A stretch of 64,000 bases of DNA from Vibrio viridaestus (GTDB lineage: Bacteria > Pseudomonadota > Gammaproteobacteria > Enterobacterales > Vibrionaceae): the NCBI RefSeq assembly GCF_003856525.1, contig NZ_RJVQ01000008.1, positions 1 through 64,000 on the forward strand, given 5' to 3'. A program made the position numbers and the translations under genes. Positions within the stretch are counted from its first letter, which is position 1; each line of letters begins with the position of its first letter. The notes under the pieces were generated by a model. The model saw only the letters and a list, made by a program, of their open reading frames with translations, was not told the origin of the DNA and did no database searches. Of this stretch, positions 50,196-63,332 are shown one piece after another.

Positions 50196-51476
50196 CTAAG
50201 CACTTAAACCAGCCAATCGGTCAAAGTAATCAGGAAACGTTTTAGAAGTACACTTCGGATCATTGATGGTCACTGGGGTATCACTCAGAGCCACAAGAGA
50301 AAAACACATTGCCATACGATGATCATCGTATGTATCAATAGCAGCGTGTATTAACTGTTTAGGTGGCGTAATCGTAATATAATCGTCCCCTTCTTCAACG
50401 ATGGCACCCACTTTTCTCAATTCAGTCGCCATTGCGCTTAATCGGTCAGTTTCTTTCACTCGCCAGTTATATACATTGCGAATAGAAGTCGTACCTTTGG
50501 CAAATAACGCAGTCGTTGCAATGGTCATAGCAGCATCTGGAATATGATTAAAATCCATGTCAACTGCATTGAGTTCACCATGTCGAGCGATTACGTAGTC
50601 ATCACCCCACTCTATTTCTGCACCCATTTTTTCCAGCGCTTGTGCAAACTGAGTATCACCCTGAATACTGTTTTTGCCGATACCAGTCACTTTCACCTGA
50701 CCGCCTCGAATTGCTGCTGCGGCAAGAAAATAGGAAGCGGATGATGCATCGCCCTCAACTAAAAAGTCTCCTGGTGCCTGATATTGTTGACCAGCTTTAA
50801 CGACGAATTCCTTGTAGTTTTGGTTATCAACGCTAACACCAAATTGCTCCATGATATGAAGTGTTATATCGATGTATGGTTTCGATACAAGCTCACCAAC
50901 TATCTTGATTGTAGTGTCAGCTTGCGCTAATGGCGCTGACATTAGGAAAGCGGTTAAAAATTGGCTAGAAATAGAACCATCGATTTCTACTGTACCACCG
51001 GTTAATCCAGAACCGATAATCTTTAACGGTGGAAACCCTTCATTCTCAAGATATTCAATCTTAGCCCCAGCCTGCGTTAATGCATCTACAAGATGTCCGA
51101 TTGGACGTTCCTTCATTCGAGGCTCACCAGTAAGCACAAACTCTCCTTGAGAAAGAGTCAATGCAGCTGCCAACGGACGCATTGCTGTTCCGGCATTACC
51201 AAGAAATAACTCTAGGGCTTCATTACTTTTAAAAGGTCGTCCTAGGCCTTCTACTTCACATGATGTCTTATCTGCTGATAATTGATATTTGACGCCAAGC
51301 TTAGTCAATGCATTAAGCATATGGCGAATATCATCGCTATCTAACAAGTTAGTTAACTTTGTTTTACCATTAGCTAAAGCAGCAAGCAGTAATGCTCGAT
51401 TAGATACACTTTTTGAACCTGGAAGGTTCACTTCTCCATTTATTGATTTTATTGGCTGTAACGTTAGGCTTTCCAT
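50196..51476 (-). CDS. aroA: 3-phosphoshikimate 1-carboxyvinyltransferase (EPSP synthase)
   Basis: 426 residues. Sixth step of the shikimate pathway. [19 protein letters not shown] and [17 protein letters not shown] are the two substrate-loop signatures; [19 protein letters not shown] and [10 protein letters not shown] complete the class I pattern. A 9-bp hairpin (51498-51529) stands upstream in the direction of transcription. Confidence 0.97.
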   Translation of the reverse strand: MESLTLQPIKSINGEVNLPGSKSVSNRALLLAALANGKTKLTNLLDSDDIRHMLNALTKLGVKYQLSADKTSCEVEGLGRPFKSNEALELFLGNAGTAMRPLAAALTLSQGEFVLTGEPRMKERPIGHLVDALTQAGAKIEYLENEGFPPLKIIGSGLTGGTVEIDGSISSQFLTAFLMSAPLAQADTTIKIVGELVSKPYIDITLHIMEQFGVSVDNQNYKEFVVKAGQQYQAPGDFLVEGDASSASYFLAAAAIRGGQVKVTGIGKNSIQGDTQFAQALEKMGAEIEWGDDYVIARHGELNAVDMDFNHIPDAAMTIATTALFAKGTTSIRNVYNWRVKETDRLSAMATELRKVGAIVEEGDDYITITPPKQLIHAAIDTYDDHRMAMCFSLVALSDTPVTINDPKCTSKTFPDYFDRLAGLSA

Positions 51477-51497
51477 CTAAAGATATATGTTCCTTGT

Positions 51498-51529
51498 CGT
51501 CTTACCTTAATCAGTCGTTTGGTAAGACG
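51498..51529 (-). promoter_or_regulatory. Hairpin in the aroA leader / end of the glycine-zipper gene
   Basis: CGTCTTACC (51498-51506) and GGTAAGACG (51521-51529) enclose a 14-nt loop, 21 bp upstream of the aroA start. There is no U-tract, so it is either a weak terminator for the gene before it or an aroA leader element. Confidence 0.45.
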
Positions 51530-51602
51530 ATAAATTCATCGTAGGGTGAGACTAACGAAATTTTCTTGGTTTCTCTAGACCCAAGTATGACTTTTTGTGG
51601 AA

Positions 51603-52058
51603 TTAGTATTCTTTATCGACACGAACTCCATCACTGAAATACAAAATTCGCACCGAATCTCCATGGTGAAAGATCATTTTATCGTCTACATCCTGAACAA
51701 CATCAATAAGTTGCCCATCCTTAGATTTAATTAGTAATTCCACTCCCCTATCATGAGTTTCATAGGGCTTACCTTCATACTGATTCCCAACAGCTGCGCC
51801 TGCAACTGTACCGACGATGGTTGCGACAGTTCGTCCGTGTCCACCGCCGAACTGATGACCGATAACCCCTCCAGCAATCGCCCCTAAAAATGTTTTTAAC
51901 CCATTGTCTTTGGCATATTCGATTTCTGATTCACTAAAATAACGAGCCGATTCCACCTGACCAAAGACGACTTTGTCCACAGGCCTAGCAACATTTCTCT
52001 GGTATTCAGCATTGGCAAACAACGGCAAAATGCTTAAGATCAATACTACCCAACGCAT
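51603..52058 (-). CDS. Glycine-zipper 2TM-domain envelope protein
   Basis: 151 residues from the ATG at 52058, chosen because GGAGAA lies just upstream; earlier ATGs at 52070 and 52079 have no ribosome-binding site. Signal peptide MRWVVLILSILPLFANA. A glycine-zipper segment (FLGAIAGGVIGHQFGGGHG, TVATIVGTVAGAAVGNQYEG) like that of the SlyB/17-kDa antigen family. No lipobox, so it is probably periplasmic or membrane-inserted rather than a lipoprotein. Function unknown. Only 14 bp separate its start from that of the divergent aat. Confidence 0.75.
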   Translation of the reverse strand: MRWVVLILSILPLFANAEYQRNVARPVDKVVFGQVESARYFSESEIEYAKDNGLKTFLGAIAGGVIGHQFGGGHGRTVATIVGTVAGAAVGNQYEGKPYETHDRGVELLIKSKDGQLIDVVQDVDDKMIFHHGDSVRILYFSDGVRVDKEY

Positions 52059-52072
52059 AAACTTCTCCATAA

Positions 52073-52789
52073 ATGACAATATATTTATCTGAACTCAGTC
52101 TCGATAATTTCGACTTCCCGTCACCCTATGATGCTCTTGATGAGCCTAATGGTCTATTGGCAATTGGAGGCGATCTCAATCCTGCGAGAATACTCAATGG
52201 TTACTACCATGGCATATTCCCATGGTATGGTCCGAATGAACCGCTGCTTTGGTGGAGTCCAGCACCACGTGCGGTGTTCTATCCTATGACATTTAAACCC
52301 GCTAGAAGTGTTAAAAAATTCCAAAAAAAAGCGAATTTCTCAGTAAGCATTAATAAAGATGCGTACTCTGTCATAAATCTCTGCGCTTCTACTCGCGGAC
52401 CCGAAGAAACATGGCTCAACGAAGAAATGATAGCGTCTTATCTATCATTACATGAAAAAGGCCATGTTCATTCTGTTGAAGTATGGAGTGAGACCGAGCT
52501 GGTTGGTGGTTTATATGGAGTCCAGGTTGGTCAACTATTCTGTGGTGAATCGATGTTTTCGTTAACCAGTAATGCTTCAAAGATTGCACTATGGGCTTTT
52601 TGTGAACACTTTGCTCGTTATGGAGGCAAGATGATTGATTGCCAAGTCATGAATCCTCACCTTCAATCACTTGGTGCGAAGGAAATTTCCAGAGAAAGCT
52701 TTCTTTCAACGCTAAACTTATGTAAGAGTAGCAATATTCAATCAGGATGTTTCGAAAAACAATGGATTACACCCACGCTTCAGGATTAA
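52073..52789 (+). CDS. aat: Leucyl/phenylalanyl-tRNA--protein transferase
   Basis: 238 residues. Adds Leu or Phe to N-terminal Arg or Lys, marking proteins for ClpS/ClpAP. FPSPYDALDEPNGLLAIGGD, GIFPWYGPNEPLLWWSPAPR, FCGESMFS and DCQVMNPHLQSLGA are diagnostic. No ribosome-binding site precedes the ATG. bpt follows after 1 bp. Confidence 0.96.
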   Translation: MTIYLSELSLDNFDFPSPYDALDEPNGLLAIGGDLNPARILNGYYHGIFPWYGPNEPLLWWSPAPRAVFYPMTFKPARSVKKFQKKANFSVSINKDAYSVINLCASTRGPEETWLNEEMIASYLSLHEKGHVHSVEVWSETELVGGLYGVQVGQLFCGESMFSLTSNASKIALWAFCEHFARYGGKMIDCQVMNPHLQSLGAKEISRESFLSTLNLCKSSNIQSGCFEKQWITPTLQD

Positions 52790-52790
52790 A

Positions 52791-53486
52791 ATGAACCCAA
52801 TGCAAAGTATCCAAATAGGCCTCACACAGGAACACCCATGCAGCTATCTCTCTGATCAAAAGGAAAGAGTAGCTGTGGCTGTTGATCCTCGTATGCAATG
52901 CGCCGAAAATTACGAGATACTGTTAGCTAATGGTTTTCGCCGCAGCGGTCAAACTATCTACAAACCTTATTGCTCTAATTGCAATCAATGCGAAGCACTA
53001 CGCGTAGACGCACAATCTTTTGAACTATCTAAGAGTCAAAAACGCCTAAAAAACAAAGCCCAACGCCTACATTATCAGGTTAAATCATCACTTGATGATA
53101 GTTGGTTTTCCCTCTATGCCGACTATATAGCGAAGCGCCATAGTGACGGCAGTATGTACCCTCCAGACAAACATGATTTCGAAACTTTCTCGTCTTGTAA
53201 CTGGCTTAATGTAAAATACCTGCATATATATGAGGACGAAAGGTTAATCGCGATTGCAGTGATGGACGTATTACCAAACTGTACGAGTGCGTTTTATACT
53301 TTCTTTGACCCAGATTATCATTTTTCTCTTGGAACTCTGGCTGTTTTATTTCAGCTCGAATTCAGTAAACTTCATCAAAAACAATGGCTGTATCTTGGTT
53401 ATCAGATAGACAGCTGCCCCGCAATGAACTATAAAGTTCGTTTTCATCCTCATCAAAGGCTAGTAAATCAGCGTTGGCGAGGGTAA
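52791..53486 (+). CDS. bpt: Aspartate/glutamate leucyltransferase Bpt
   Basis: 231 residues of the ATE/Bpt family. Transfers Leu to N-terminal Asp or Glu, feeding the same ClpS pathway as Aat. HPCSYLSDQKERVAVAVDP, YKPYCSNCNQCEALRV (Cys-rich N-terminal motif) and WLYLGYQIDSCPAMNYK are family stretches. AGGA overlaps the aat end. E. coli lacks this gene; Vibrio species have it. Confidence 0.94.
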   Translation: MNPMQSIQIGLTQEHPCSYLSDQKERVAVAVDPRMQCAENYEILLANGFRRSGQTIYKPYCSNCNQCEALRVDAQSFELSKSQKRLKNKAQRLHYQVKSSLDDSWFSLYADYIAKRHSDGSMYPPDKHDFETFSSCNWLNVKYLHIYEDERLIAIAVMDVLPNCTSAFYTFFDPDYHFSLGTLAVLFQLEFSKLHQKQWLYLGYQIDSCPAMNYKVRFHPHQRLVNQRWRG

Positions 53487-53566
53487 AATACTGCCCAACT
53501 TTACTAATCTCGTTTTTGGCGACACCTCTAGTTGCCATTTCCGCCACATTTTCTAAAGAGGATTAA

Positions 53567-53785
<219 letters not shown>

Positions 53786-53807
53786 TGCCGAGTAGAAAAG
53801 TCGCATA

Positions 53808-53839
53808 ACAAAAAACGGAGCAGATGCTCCGTTTTTTGT
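53808..53839. terminator. Bidirectional terminator infA / clpA
   Basis: A 14-bp stem, 53808-53821 against 53826-53839, core ACGGAGC / GCTCCGT with loop AGAT, flanked by A6 and T6. Confidence 0.93.
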
Positions 53840-53858
53840 TTTTACATGGAAGAGCGGC

Positions 53859-56132
53859 TTAATGCACCGCTTCTTCTTTACGACCAATGCAGGTGAAAGC
53901 GAGTTTGTCATCCTTACCATCTAGTGACACTTTCACTGTTCCACCATCCACTAAAGAACCAAATAGCAGCTCATTAGCCAACGGTTTCTTAACCTGCTCC
54001 TGGATAACTCGAGCCATAGGACGAGCACCCATTGCTTTATCGTAGCCCTTAACAGCCAACCAGTTTCTCGCGTCCTCATCCACTTCTAGAGAAACTCCAC
54101 GAGCATCGAGTTGAACCTGAAGCTCGACAATAAATTTGTCAACAACCTGATGAATAACACTTTCGTCCAAGCTATTGAACCAAATAATGTTATCAAGGCG
54201 GTTACGGAATTCAGGCGTAAATACTTTCTTAATCTCGACCATAGCGTCATGACTATGATCTTGCTGGATAAGACCAATCGATTTTTTAACGGTTTCCTGA
54301 ACGCCCGCATTCGTTGTCATGACGAGAATAACATTGCGGAAATCTGCTTTACGGCCGTTGTTATCCGTTAACGTTCCGTTATCCATTACCTGCAGTAACA
54401 AGTTAAATATGTCAGGGTGAGCTTTTTCTATCTCATCAAGCAGCACGACTGCATGTGGATGTTTAATAACGGCATCCGTTAACATACCACCTTGGTCAAA
54501 GCCTACATAACCTGGAGGAGCACCGATAAGACGGCTCACCGAGTGGCGTTCTCCATATTCAGACATATCAAAACGAAGTAGTTCTATACCCATCAGTTTT
54601 GAAAGCTGTAATGTAACCTCTGTCTTACCCACACCAGTAGGCCCAGCAAACAAGAATGAACCTACAGGTTTATTCTCAGCACCCAAACCTGCACGAGAAA
54701 GCTTAATCGCTTCAGTCAGCGCATCGATAGCGTTGTCTTGACCGAATACGAGCATCTTCATTTTCTCATCTAAGTTCTGAAGAACATCTTTGTCACTGGC
54801 AGAAAGAGATTTTTCAGGGATACGAGCGATTTTAGCTACCATGGCTTCGATCTCTGCCACACCAACAGTTTTCTTACGACGACTAACTGGAACCAAACGT
54901 GCGCGAGCACCTGCTTCATCTATGACGTCAATCGCTTTATCAGGCAAATGACGCTCGTTGATGTATTTGGCCGAAAGTTCAACAGCAGCACGTAACGCTT
55001 CTTTGGTATAACGAACATCATGGTGAGCTTCATATTTAGGTTTAAGCCCCATCAAAATTTTCGTTGTGTCGTCAATTGATGGTTCAACAATATCGATTTT
55101 TTGGAAACGACGAGATAGTGCTCTTTCTTTCTCAAAAATGTTGTTGTATTCCTGATATGTCGTAGAACCAATACAACGCAGTTTACCACTGCTAAGCAAA
55201 GGCTTGATCAGGTTCGCAGCGTCAACTTGACCACCTGATGCAGCACCCGCACCGATAATAGTATGAATTTCATCAATAAACAGTACGGCATCTTTCTCAC
55301 GCTCTAACTGTTTTAATATATTTTTAAAGCGTTTTTCAAAGTCACCACGGTATTTGGTCCCAGCCAGTAATGAACCAATATCGAGAGAATAAATAACGCT
55401 ATCTTTAATCACATCAGGGACCTGACCCTGAACAATACGCCAAGCTAGTCCTTCTGCTATCGCGGTCTTACCCACACCCGCCTCACCCACGAGAAGTGGA
55501 TTGTTTTTACGGCGACGACATAACACCTGAATAGTACGTTCCAATTCAAAATCACGGCCGATTAGAGGATCAATTTTACCCTGCGCAGCCATGTGGTTTA
55601 AGTTGGTCGCAAAGTTCTCTAGTCTTTCTTCTGAACTGGTTTCCTCTGTCGATTCTGCACTAAATGAATCAGAAGATGGACCCTCACTTGAGCTGGAAGC
55701 CTTAGTGATTCCATGAGAAATAAAATTAACAATATCAAGACGGCTAACATCGTGTTTTTTCAGTAGAAATGCCGCTTGGGATTCTTGTTCGCTGAATATA
55801 GCGACTAATACATTTGCACCGCTTACTTCATTGCGTCCTGAGGATTGCACATGGAAGACAGCACGTTGTAAAACCCGTTGAAAGCTCAATGTTGGTTGAG
55901 TTTCACGTGTTTCGTCATTATCTGGGATTAAGGGAGTGGTCTGATCGATGAACACGTCAAGTTCACTGCGTAACTCGTCAATGTTCGCACCACATGCTAG
56001 TAATGCTTCCTTAGCTGCATCGTTGTCTAACAATGCTAGCAGGAGGTGCTCGACGGTCATGTATTCATGTCGCTTGTCTCTGGCACGAGCGAACGCACCA
56101 TTCAAACTGGACTCTAGTTCTTTGTTAAGCAT
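53859..56132 (-). CDS. clpA: ATP-dependent Clp protease ATP-binding subunit ClpA
   Basis: 757 residues (E. coli 758). Unfoldase of ClpAP. N-domain 1-145 that binds ClpS, an acidic/Ser-rich linker, D1 with GEAGVGKT and [10 protein letters not shown]2 with GPTGVGKTE and [13 protein letters not shown], and the ClpP-binding loop IGL in KKSIGLIQ. Ribosome-binding site AAGGAGGT is full-strength. clpS lies 44 bp upstream; a 20-bp palindrome occupies the gap. Confidence 0.98.
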   Translation of the reverse strand: MLNKELESSLNGAFARARDKRHEYMTVEHLLLALLDNDAAKEALLACGANIDELRSELDVFIDQTTPLIPDNDETRETQPTLSFQRVLQRAVFHVQSSGRNEVSGANVLVAIFSEQESQAAFLLKKHDVSRLDIVNFISHGITKASSSSEGPSSDSFSAESTEETSSEERLENFATNLNHMAAQGKIDPLIGRDFELERTIQVLCRRRKNNPLLVGEAGVGKTAIAEGLAWRIVQGQVPDVIKDSVIYSLDIGSLLAGTKYRGDFEKRFKNILKQLEREKDAVLFIDEIHTIIGAGAASGGQVDAANLIKPLLSSGKLRCIGSTTYQEYNNIFEKERALSRRFQKIDIVEPSIDDTTKILMGLKPKYEAHHDVRYTKEALRAAVELSAKYINERHLPDKAIDVIDEAGARARLVPVSRRKKTVGVAEIEAMVAKIARIPEKSLSASDKDVLQNLDEKMKMLVFGQDNAIDALTEAIKLSRAGLGAENKPVGSFLFAGPTGVGKTEVTLQLSKLMGIELLRFDMSEYGERHSVSRLIGAPPGYVGFDQGGMLTDAVIKHPHAVVLLDEIEKAHPDIFNLLLQVMDNGTLTDNNGRKADFRNVILVMTTNAGVQETVKKSIGLIQQDHSHDAMVEIKKVFTPEFRNRLDNIIWFNSLDESVIHQVVDKFIVELQVQLDARGVSLEVDEDARNWLAVKGYDKAMGARPMARVIQEQVKKPLANELLFGSLVDGGTVKVSLDGKDDKLAFTCIGRKEEAVH

Positions 56133-56147
56133 TGGGACCTCCTTAAG

Positions 56148-56167
56148 GAACGACTACGTAGTCGTTC
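56148..56167 (-). repeat. Perfect 20-bp palindrome between clpS and clpA
   Basis: GAACGACTAC (56148-56157) followed directly by GTAGTCGTTC (56158-56167). It sits just before the clpA ribosome-binding site. In RNA it can form an 8-bp hairpin with a 4-nt loop. Confidence 0.65.
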
Positions 56168-56176
56168 TGGCAAGAT

Positions 56177-56497
56177 TTAAGCTCGCTCCATCGTACACAA
56201 AAGCGGGTGCTCATTTTCCCGAGAATACATCGTTACTTGCGCAACTTTGGTCTCAGCAACTTCAGCTGTAAATGTGCCACAAATCGCTTTTCCTTCATAA
56301 TGTACAGCTAACATCGTTTGCGTCGCTTTGTCTATATCCATAGTAAAGAATTTTTGCAGTACATCAATTACAAAATCCATTGGCGTATAGTCATCGTTCA
56401 ACAACAACACATTGTACATCGCAGGTGGTTGTACAGCCGTTTTTTCTTTCTCCAGTAGTTCTGAGTCTGGAGTCACCCATTCAAAATGTTTACTCAT
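56177..56497 (-). CDS. clpS: ATP-dependent Clp protease adaptor ClpS
   Basis: 106 residues, the E. coli length. Recognises N-terminal Leu, Phe, Trp and Tyr and delivers substrates to Clp[18 protein letters not shown] holds the N-degron pocket residues, [13 protein letters not shown] the remaining conserved helix. First gene of clpS-clpA, divergent from cspD. Confidence 0.97.
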   Translation of the reverse strand: MSKHFEWVTPDSELLEKEKTAVQPPAMYNVLLLNDDYTPMDFVIDVLQKFFTMDIDKATQTMLAVHYEGKAICGTFTAEVAETKVAQVTMYSRENEHPLLCTMERA

Positions 56498-56982
56498 AAT
56501 GGCCGATAATTCTTAGAGAGTTTTCCGATTATTGGTCTGTTAAAATCTCAATGGATGTGTTTCTGCAAAGCCAACTCTAGTACCACATAAAATTCCATCT
56601 GAGAGAAAAACATCTCTTACTTAGAGACTAATGCACCAATTGTATCGCTGCAAATAAAAGATTGCTATTTACTTCAATAAGATTGCGAAATTGGATATCG
56701 AGTAAACTGTCATTGATATGGCCGATTGATATCCTTCACAAATACACTACCACTTTAGTTACAGAAATGTAAACATTACTGGAATTTGTTGCAATCATAG
56801 GCATATTTATGCCCTTTTGGTATTGACTACGGTATTGAACACGCTAAATTGGTTAATTAGTGACTAATTTTTTAGCAATTATCTAAATTTTTATCACATC
56901 AATGAAACAAAATTGTAAACAAATATTTCGTTTCAAGGTCAATACTATTTCCAGTAAATAAAATGCATGAGGGATGTATAGC
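56498..56982. promoter_or_regulatory. Divergent clpS / cspD control region
   Basis: 485 bp, AT-rich, no gene seen. A cspD promoter candidate is TTGACT (56823-56828) and TAAATT (56845-56850), spacer 16. Just downstream is the dyad AATTAGT-G-ACTAATT (56855-56869). The leader of about 125 nt to the cspD start may be structured, as in cold-shock genes. The clpS promoter was not located. Confidence 0.5.
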
Positions 56983-57204
56983 ATGGCTACAGGTACAGTA
57001 AAATGGTTTAACAACGCCAAGGGATTTGGCTTCATTTGTCCGGAAGGAGAAGAAGGGGATATCTTCGCACATTATTCAACCATTCAAATGGACGGATATC
57101 GTACCCTCAAAGCAGGCCAAGTAGTTTCTTACGAAGTGGAACAAGGACCTAAAGGTTATCATGCCAGTAGTGTTGTTCCGATTGAAGGTGAACAAGCAAA
57201 ATAG
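56983..57204 (+). CDS. cspD: Cold shock-like protein CspD
   Basis: 73 residues from the ATG at 56983 (GAGGGA 8 nt upstream; a start three codons earlier overlaps that site). Cold-shock domain with RNP1 KGFGFI and RNP2 DIFAHYS; the acidic GEEGDIFAHYSTIQMDGYRT text and the extended C-terminus PIEGEQAK match CspD, an inhibitor of DNA replication made in stationary phase in E. coli. Position next to clpS is the same as in E. coli. Confidence 0.93.
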   Translation: MATGTVKWFNNAKGFGFICPEGEEGDIFAHYSTIQMDGYRTLKAGQVVSYEVEQGPKGYHASSVVPIEGEQAK

Positions 57205-57256
57205 TTCTGACTTAAACTGATTTCAACTCAACGTCTGACCATTGAATCGAAAAATG

Positions 57257-57284
57257 AAAAAACCCGCCAGTTGGCGGGTTTTTT
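57257..57284. terminator. Bidirectional terminator cspD / icd
   Basis: AAAAAACCCGCCA (57257-57269) and TGGCGGGTTTTTT (57272-57284) form a 13-bp stem flanked by T-rich sequence. Confidence 0.93.
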
Positions 57285-57305
57285 GTTTATCAGATTCGAT
57301 GACCA

Positions 57306-59873
<2,568 letters not shown>

Positions 59874-60551
59874 ATGCCCAGCCGCCCTGGCAAAAAGACA
59901 GTTCGTAAGACAAATTTTTCCGGATCTAATCGTAATCAGAAAGCTCGCATTCGAAAACAAAGTGCAAATCGCCGTCGTTCAAATAGAAACAATGCCATCA
60001 ATCTCGAACAGAGAAAAGTACTCATATTTAACAAGCCCTTCGACACATTGAGCCAGTTCACTGATGACCAAAATCGGCAGACACTGGCAGACTTTATTCC
60101 GATAAAAGATGTTTATGCAGCCGGTCGGCTCGATCGAGACAGCGAAGGTCTCATGGTCTTAACTAACGATGGCATTCTTCAAGCTAAACTGACTCAACCC
60201 GAATCAAAATCACCAAAAACCTACTGGGTACAGGTAGAAGGCACCCCTGACGAAAGCGATCTCGAAAAATTACGTGAAGGTGTTGAGTTGAAAGACGGCA
60301 TGACCTTACCGGCTGAAGTGAATATTATCGAGCAACCCGATATTTGGGAGAGAACTCCACCAGTACGCTTTCGCGCTGCAATTCCGACTACGTGGCTATC
60401 TATTACGATTATTGAAGGTCGAAATCGCCAAGTTAGACGAATGACCGCACATATTGGTTTTCCAACATTGCGCCTAATAAGAGCATCAATGGGCGGTATC
60501 CAGTTAGACGGACTTAAGCCTGGAGAATGGAAAGAAATCAGCCTCCCTTAA
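59874..60551 (+). CDS. rluE: 23S rRNA pseudouridine(2457) synthase RluE
   Basis: 225 residues from the ATG at 59874 (AAGGACG upstream); an in-frame TTG at 59844 is rejected. RsuA-family pseudouridine synthase with catalytic Asp in [16 protein letters not shown] and the [19 protein letters not shown] motif. The first 45 residues are very basic (Lys/Arg-rich), probably for rRNA binding. The family S4 domain is absent, as in RluE. Its stop codon lies in the loop of a hairpin. Confidence 0.93.
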   Translation: MPSRPGKKTVRKTNFSGSNRNQKARIRKQSANRRRSNRNNAINLEQRKVLIFNKPFDTLSQFTDDQNRQTLADFIPIKDVYAAGRLDRDSEGLMVLTNDGILQAKLTQPESKSPKTYWVQVEGTPDESDLEKLREGVELKDGMTLPAEVNIIEQPDIWERTPPVRFRAAIPTTWLSITIIEGRNRQVRRMTAHIGFPTLRLIRASMGGIQLDGLKPGEWKEISLP

Positions 60552-60560
60552 GAGGCTGAT
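60537..60560 (-). terminator. his operon terminator overlapping the end of rluE
   Basis: ATCAGCCTC (60537-60545) and GAGGCTGAT (60552-60560) form a 9-bp stem; on the minus strand TTTCTTT follows. The rluE stop codon is in the loop, so the same hairpin codes for the RluE C-terminus. Confidence 0.7.
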
Positions 60561-60577
60561 AGCAACTAATCAGAGCG

Positions 60578-61209
60578 TTATTTATGACGCTCTTTCAGTT
60601 TATTAATAACATCACTCATCGATAAATCTTGATCGTTAAGTAATACTAACAGGTGATAAATCAAATCAGCGGATTCACATACCAATTCCGCTTTATCGCC
60701 AGACGTCGCCGCAAGCGCAACTTCAACACCTTCTTCCCCAACCTTTTGCGAGATACGTTTTGTACCGCGTGCATAAAGACTGGCTGTGTAGGAACTTTCT
60801 GGATCCGCTTGTTTTCTTTCGCCAAGCAATGTTTCCAATTGATGAAGCCAAACCATTTGTGACTCTTCCTGACCATCGTTATCCCAACACGTGGTTGTTC
60901 CGGTATGGCAAGTAGGTCCAACAGGGTTTACTTTGACTAAAAGAGTATCCTGGTCACAATCAAGCGCAATATTTTTCAGTTTAAGCACGTTGCCTGACGT
61001 TTCACCTTTCGTCCACAAGCGTTGCTTAGAACGAGAGAAAAACGTCACATTTTCAGTTTCAAACGTTTTCGCTAAAGCTTCGGGATTCATATATCCCATC
61101 ATCAGAACCTGACTTGAGGAGAAATCCTGGATAATCGCTGGAACCAACCCATCTACTTTTTCCCAGTCAATACGGCTACTCAGGGTGTCCAGGGGTTGTG
61201 CTACATTAC

Positions 61210-61213
<4 letters not shown>
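60578..61213 (-). CDS. hisIE: Phosphoribosyl-AMP cyclohydrolase / phosphoribosyl-ATP pyrophosphatase HisIE
   Basis: 211 residues, bifunctional steps 2 and 3 of histidine synthesis. HisI part: [38 protein letters not shown] (zinc-binding). HisE part from about 115: [23 protein letters not shown] and [13 protein letters not shown]. Overlaps hisF by 4 bp; last gene of the operon. Confidence 0.96.
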
Positions 61214-62717
<1,504 letters not shown>

Positions 62718-63332
62718 TTAGAGCTCTAAGAAGTTTTTGATTAACTGAGCTCCGGCTTTACTAGAGCGCTCTGGGTGAAACTGCACACCAAAATAATTGC
62801 CGTTTTGCACTGCTGCGGTAAACGGGTTTCCATAATCACATTGAGCGATAGTGTAATCACCGACAGGCATAGCAAAGCTATGTACAAAGTAGAAGTATTC
62901 GCCTTCTTCGATACCTTTAAATAATGGGTTTCCTGGAGCAGCGGATACGGTATTCCACCCCATGTGAGGCAATGGTAAATCACCCGTTTTCATCAAACGA
63001 ACTTCGCCATCACAAAGACCAAGACAATCCACTAATTCATTCGCTTTCTGCCCTTTCTCTTCCGAGAATTTACCCAAAAGCTGCATACCAAGACAGATAC
63101 CGAGTAACGGTTTCTCTACCTTTTTGACCAGTTCAATCAGGTTACGCTCACGTAGGTTCTTCATGGCTTCACTGGCCGTACCAACGCCCGGTAAGAATAA
63201 TTTATCAGCGCCAAGCACCACGTCGGGTTCTTTCGATACCACAACATCATAACCCAAGCGCTGGATAGCAAATTTAACAGAAGAGACATTCGCACAACCA
63301 GTATCGATAATTACGACTTTTTGATACGTCAT
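62718..63332 (-). CDS. hisH: Imidazole glycerol phosphate synthase glutaminase subunit HisH
   Basis: 204-residue class I glutamine amidotransferase. [10 protein letters not shown] holds the nucleophilic Cys, [13 protein letters not shown] the His and Glu of the triad. Supplies ammonia to HisF. Its ATG overlaps the hisB stop in a TAATG junction. Confidence 0.97.
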   Translation of the reverse strand: MTYQKVVIIDTGCANVSSVKFAIQRLGYDVVVSKEPDVVLGADKLFLPGVGTASEAMKNLRERNLIELVKKVEKPLLGICLGMQLLGKFSEEKGQKANELVDCLGLCDGEVRLMKTGDLPLPHMGWNTVSAAPGNPLFKGIEEGEYFYFVHSFAMPVGDYTIAQCDYGNPFTAAVQNGNYFGVQFHPERSSKAGAQLIKNFLEL

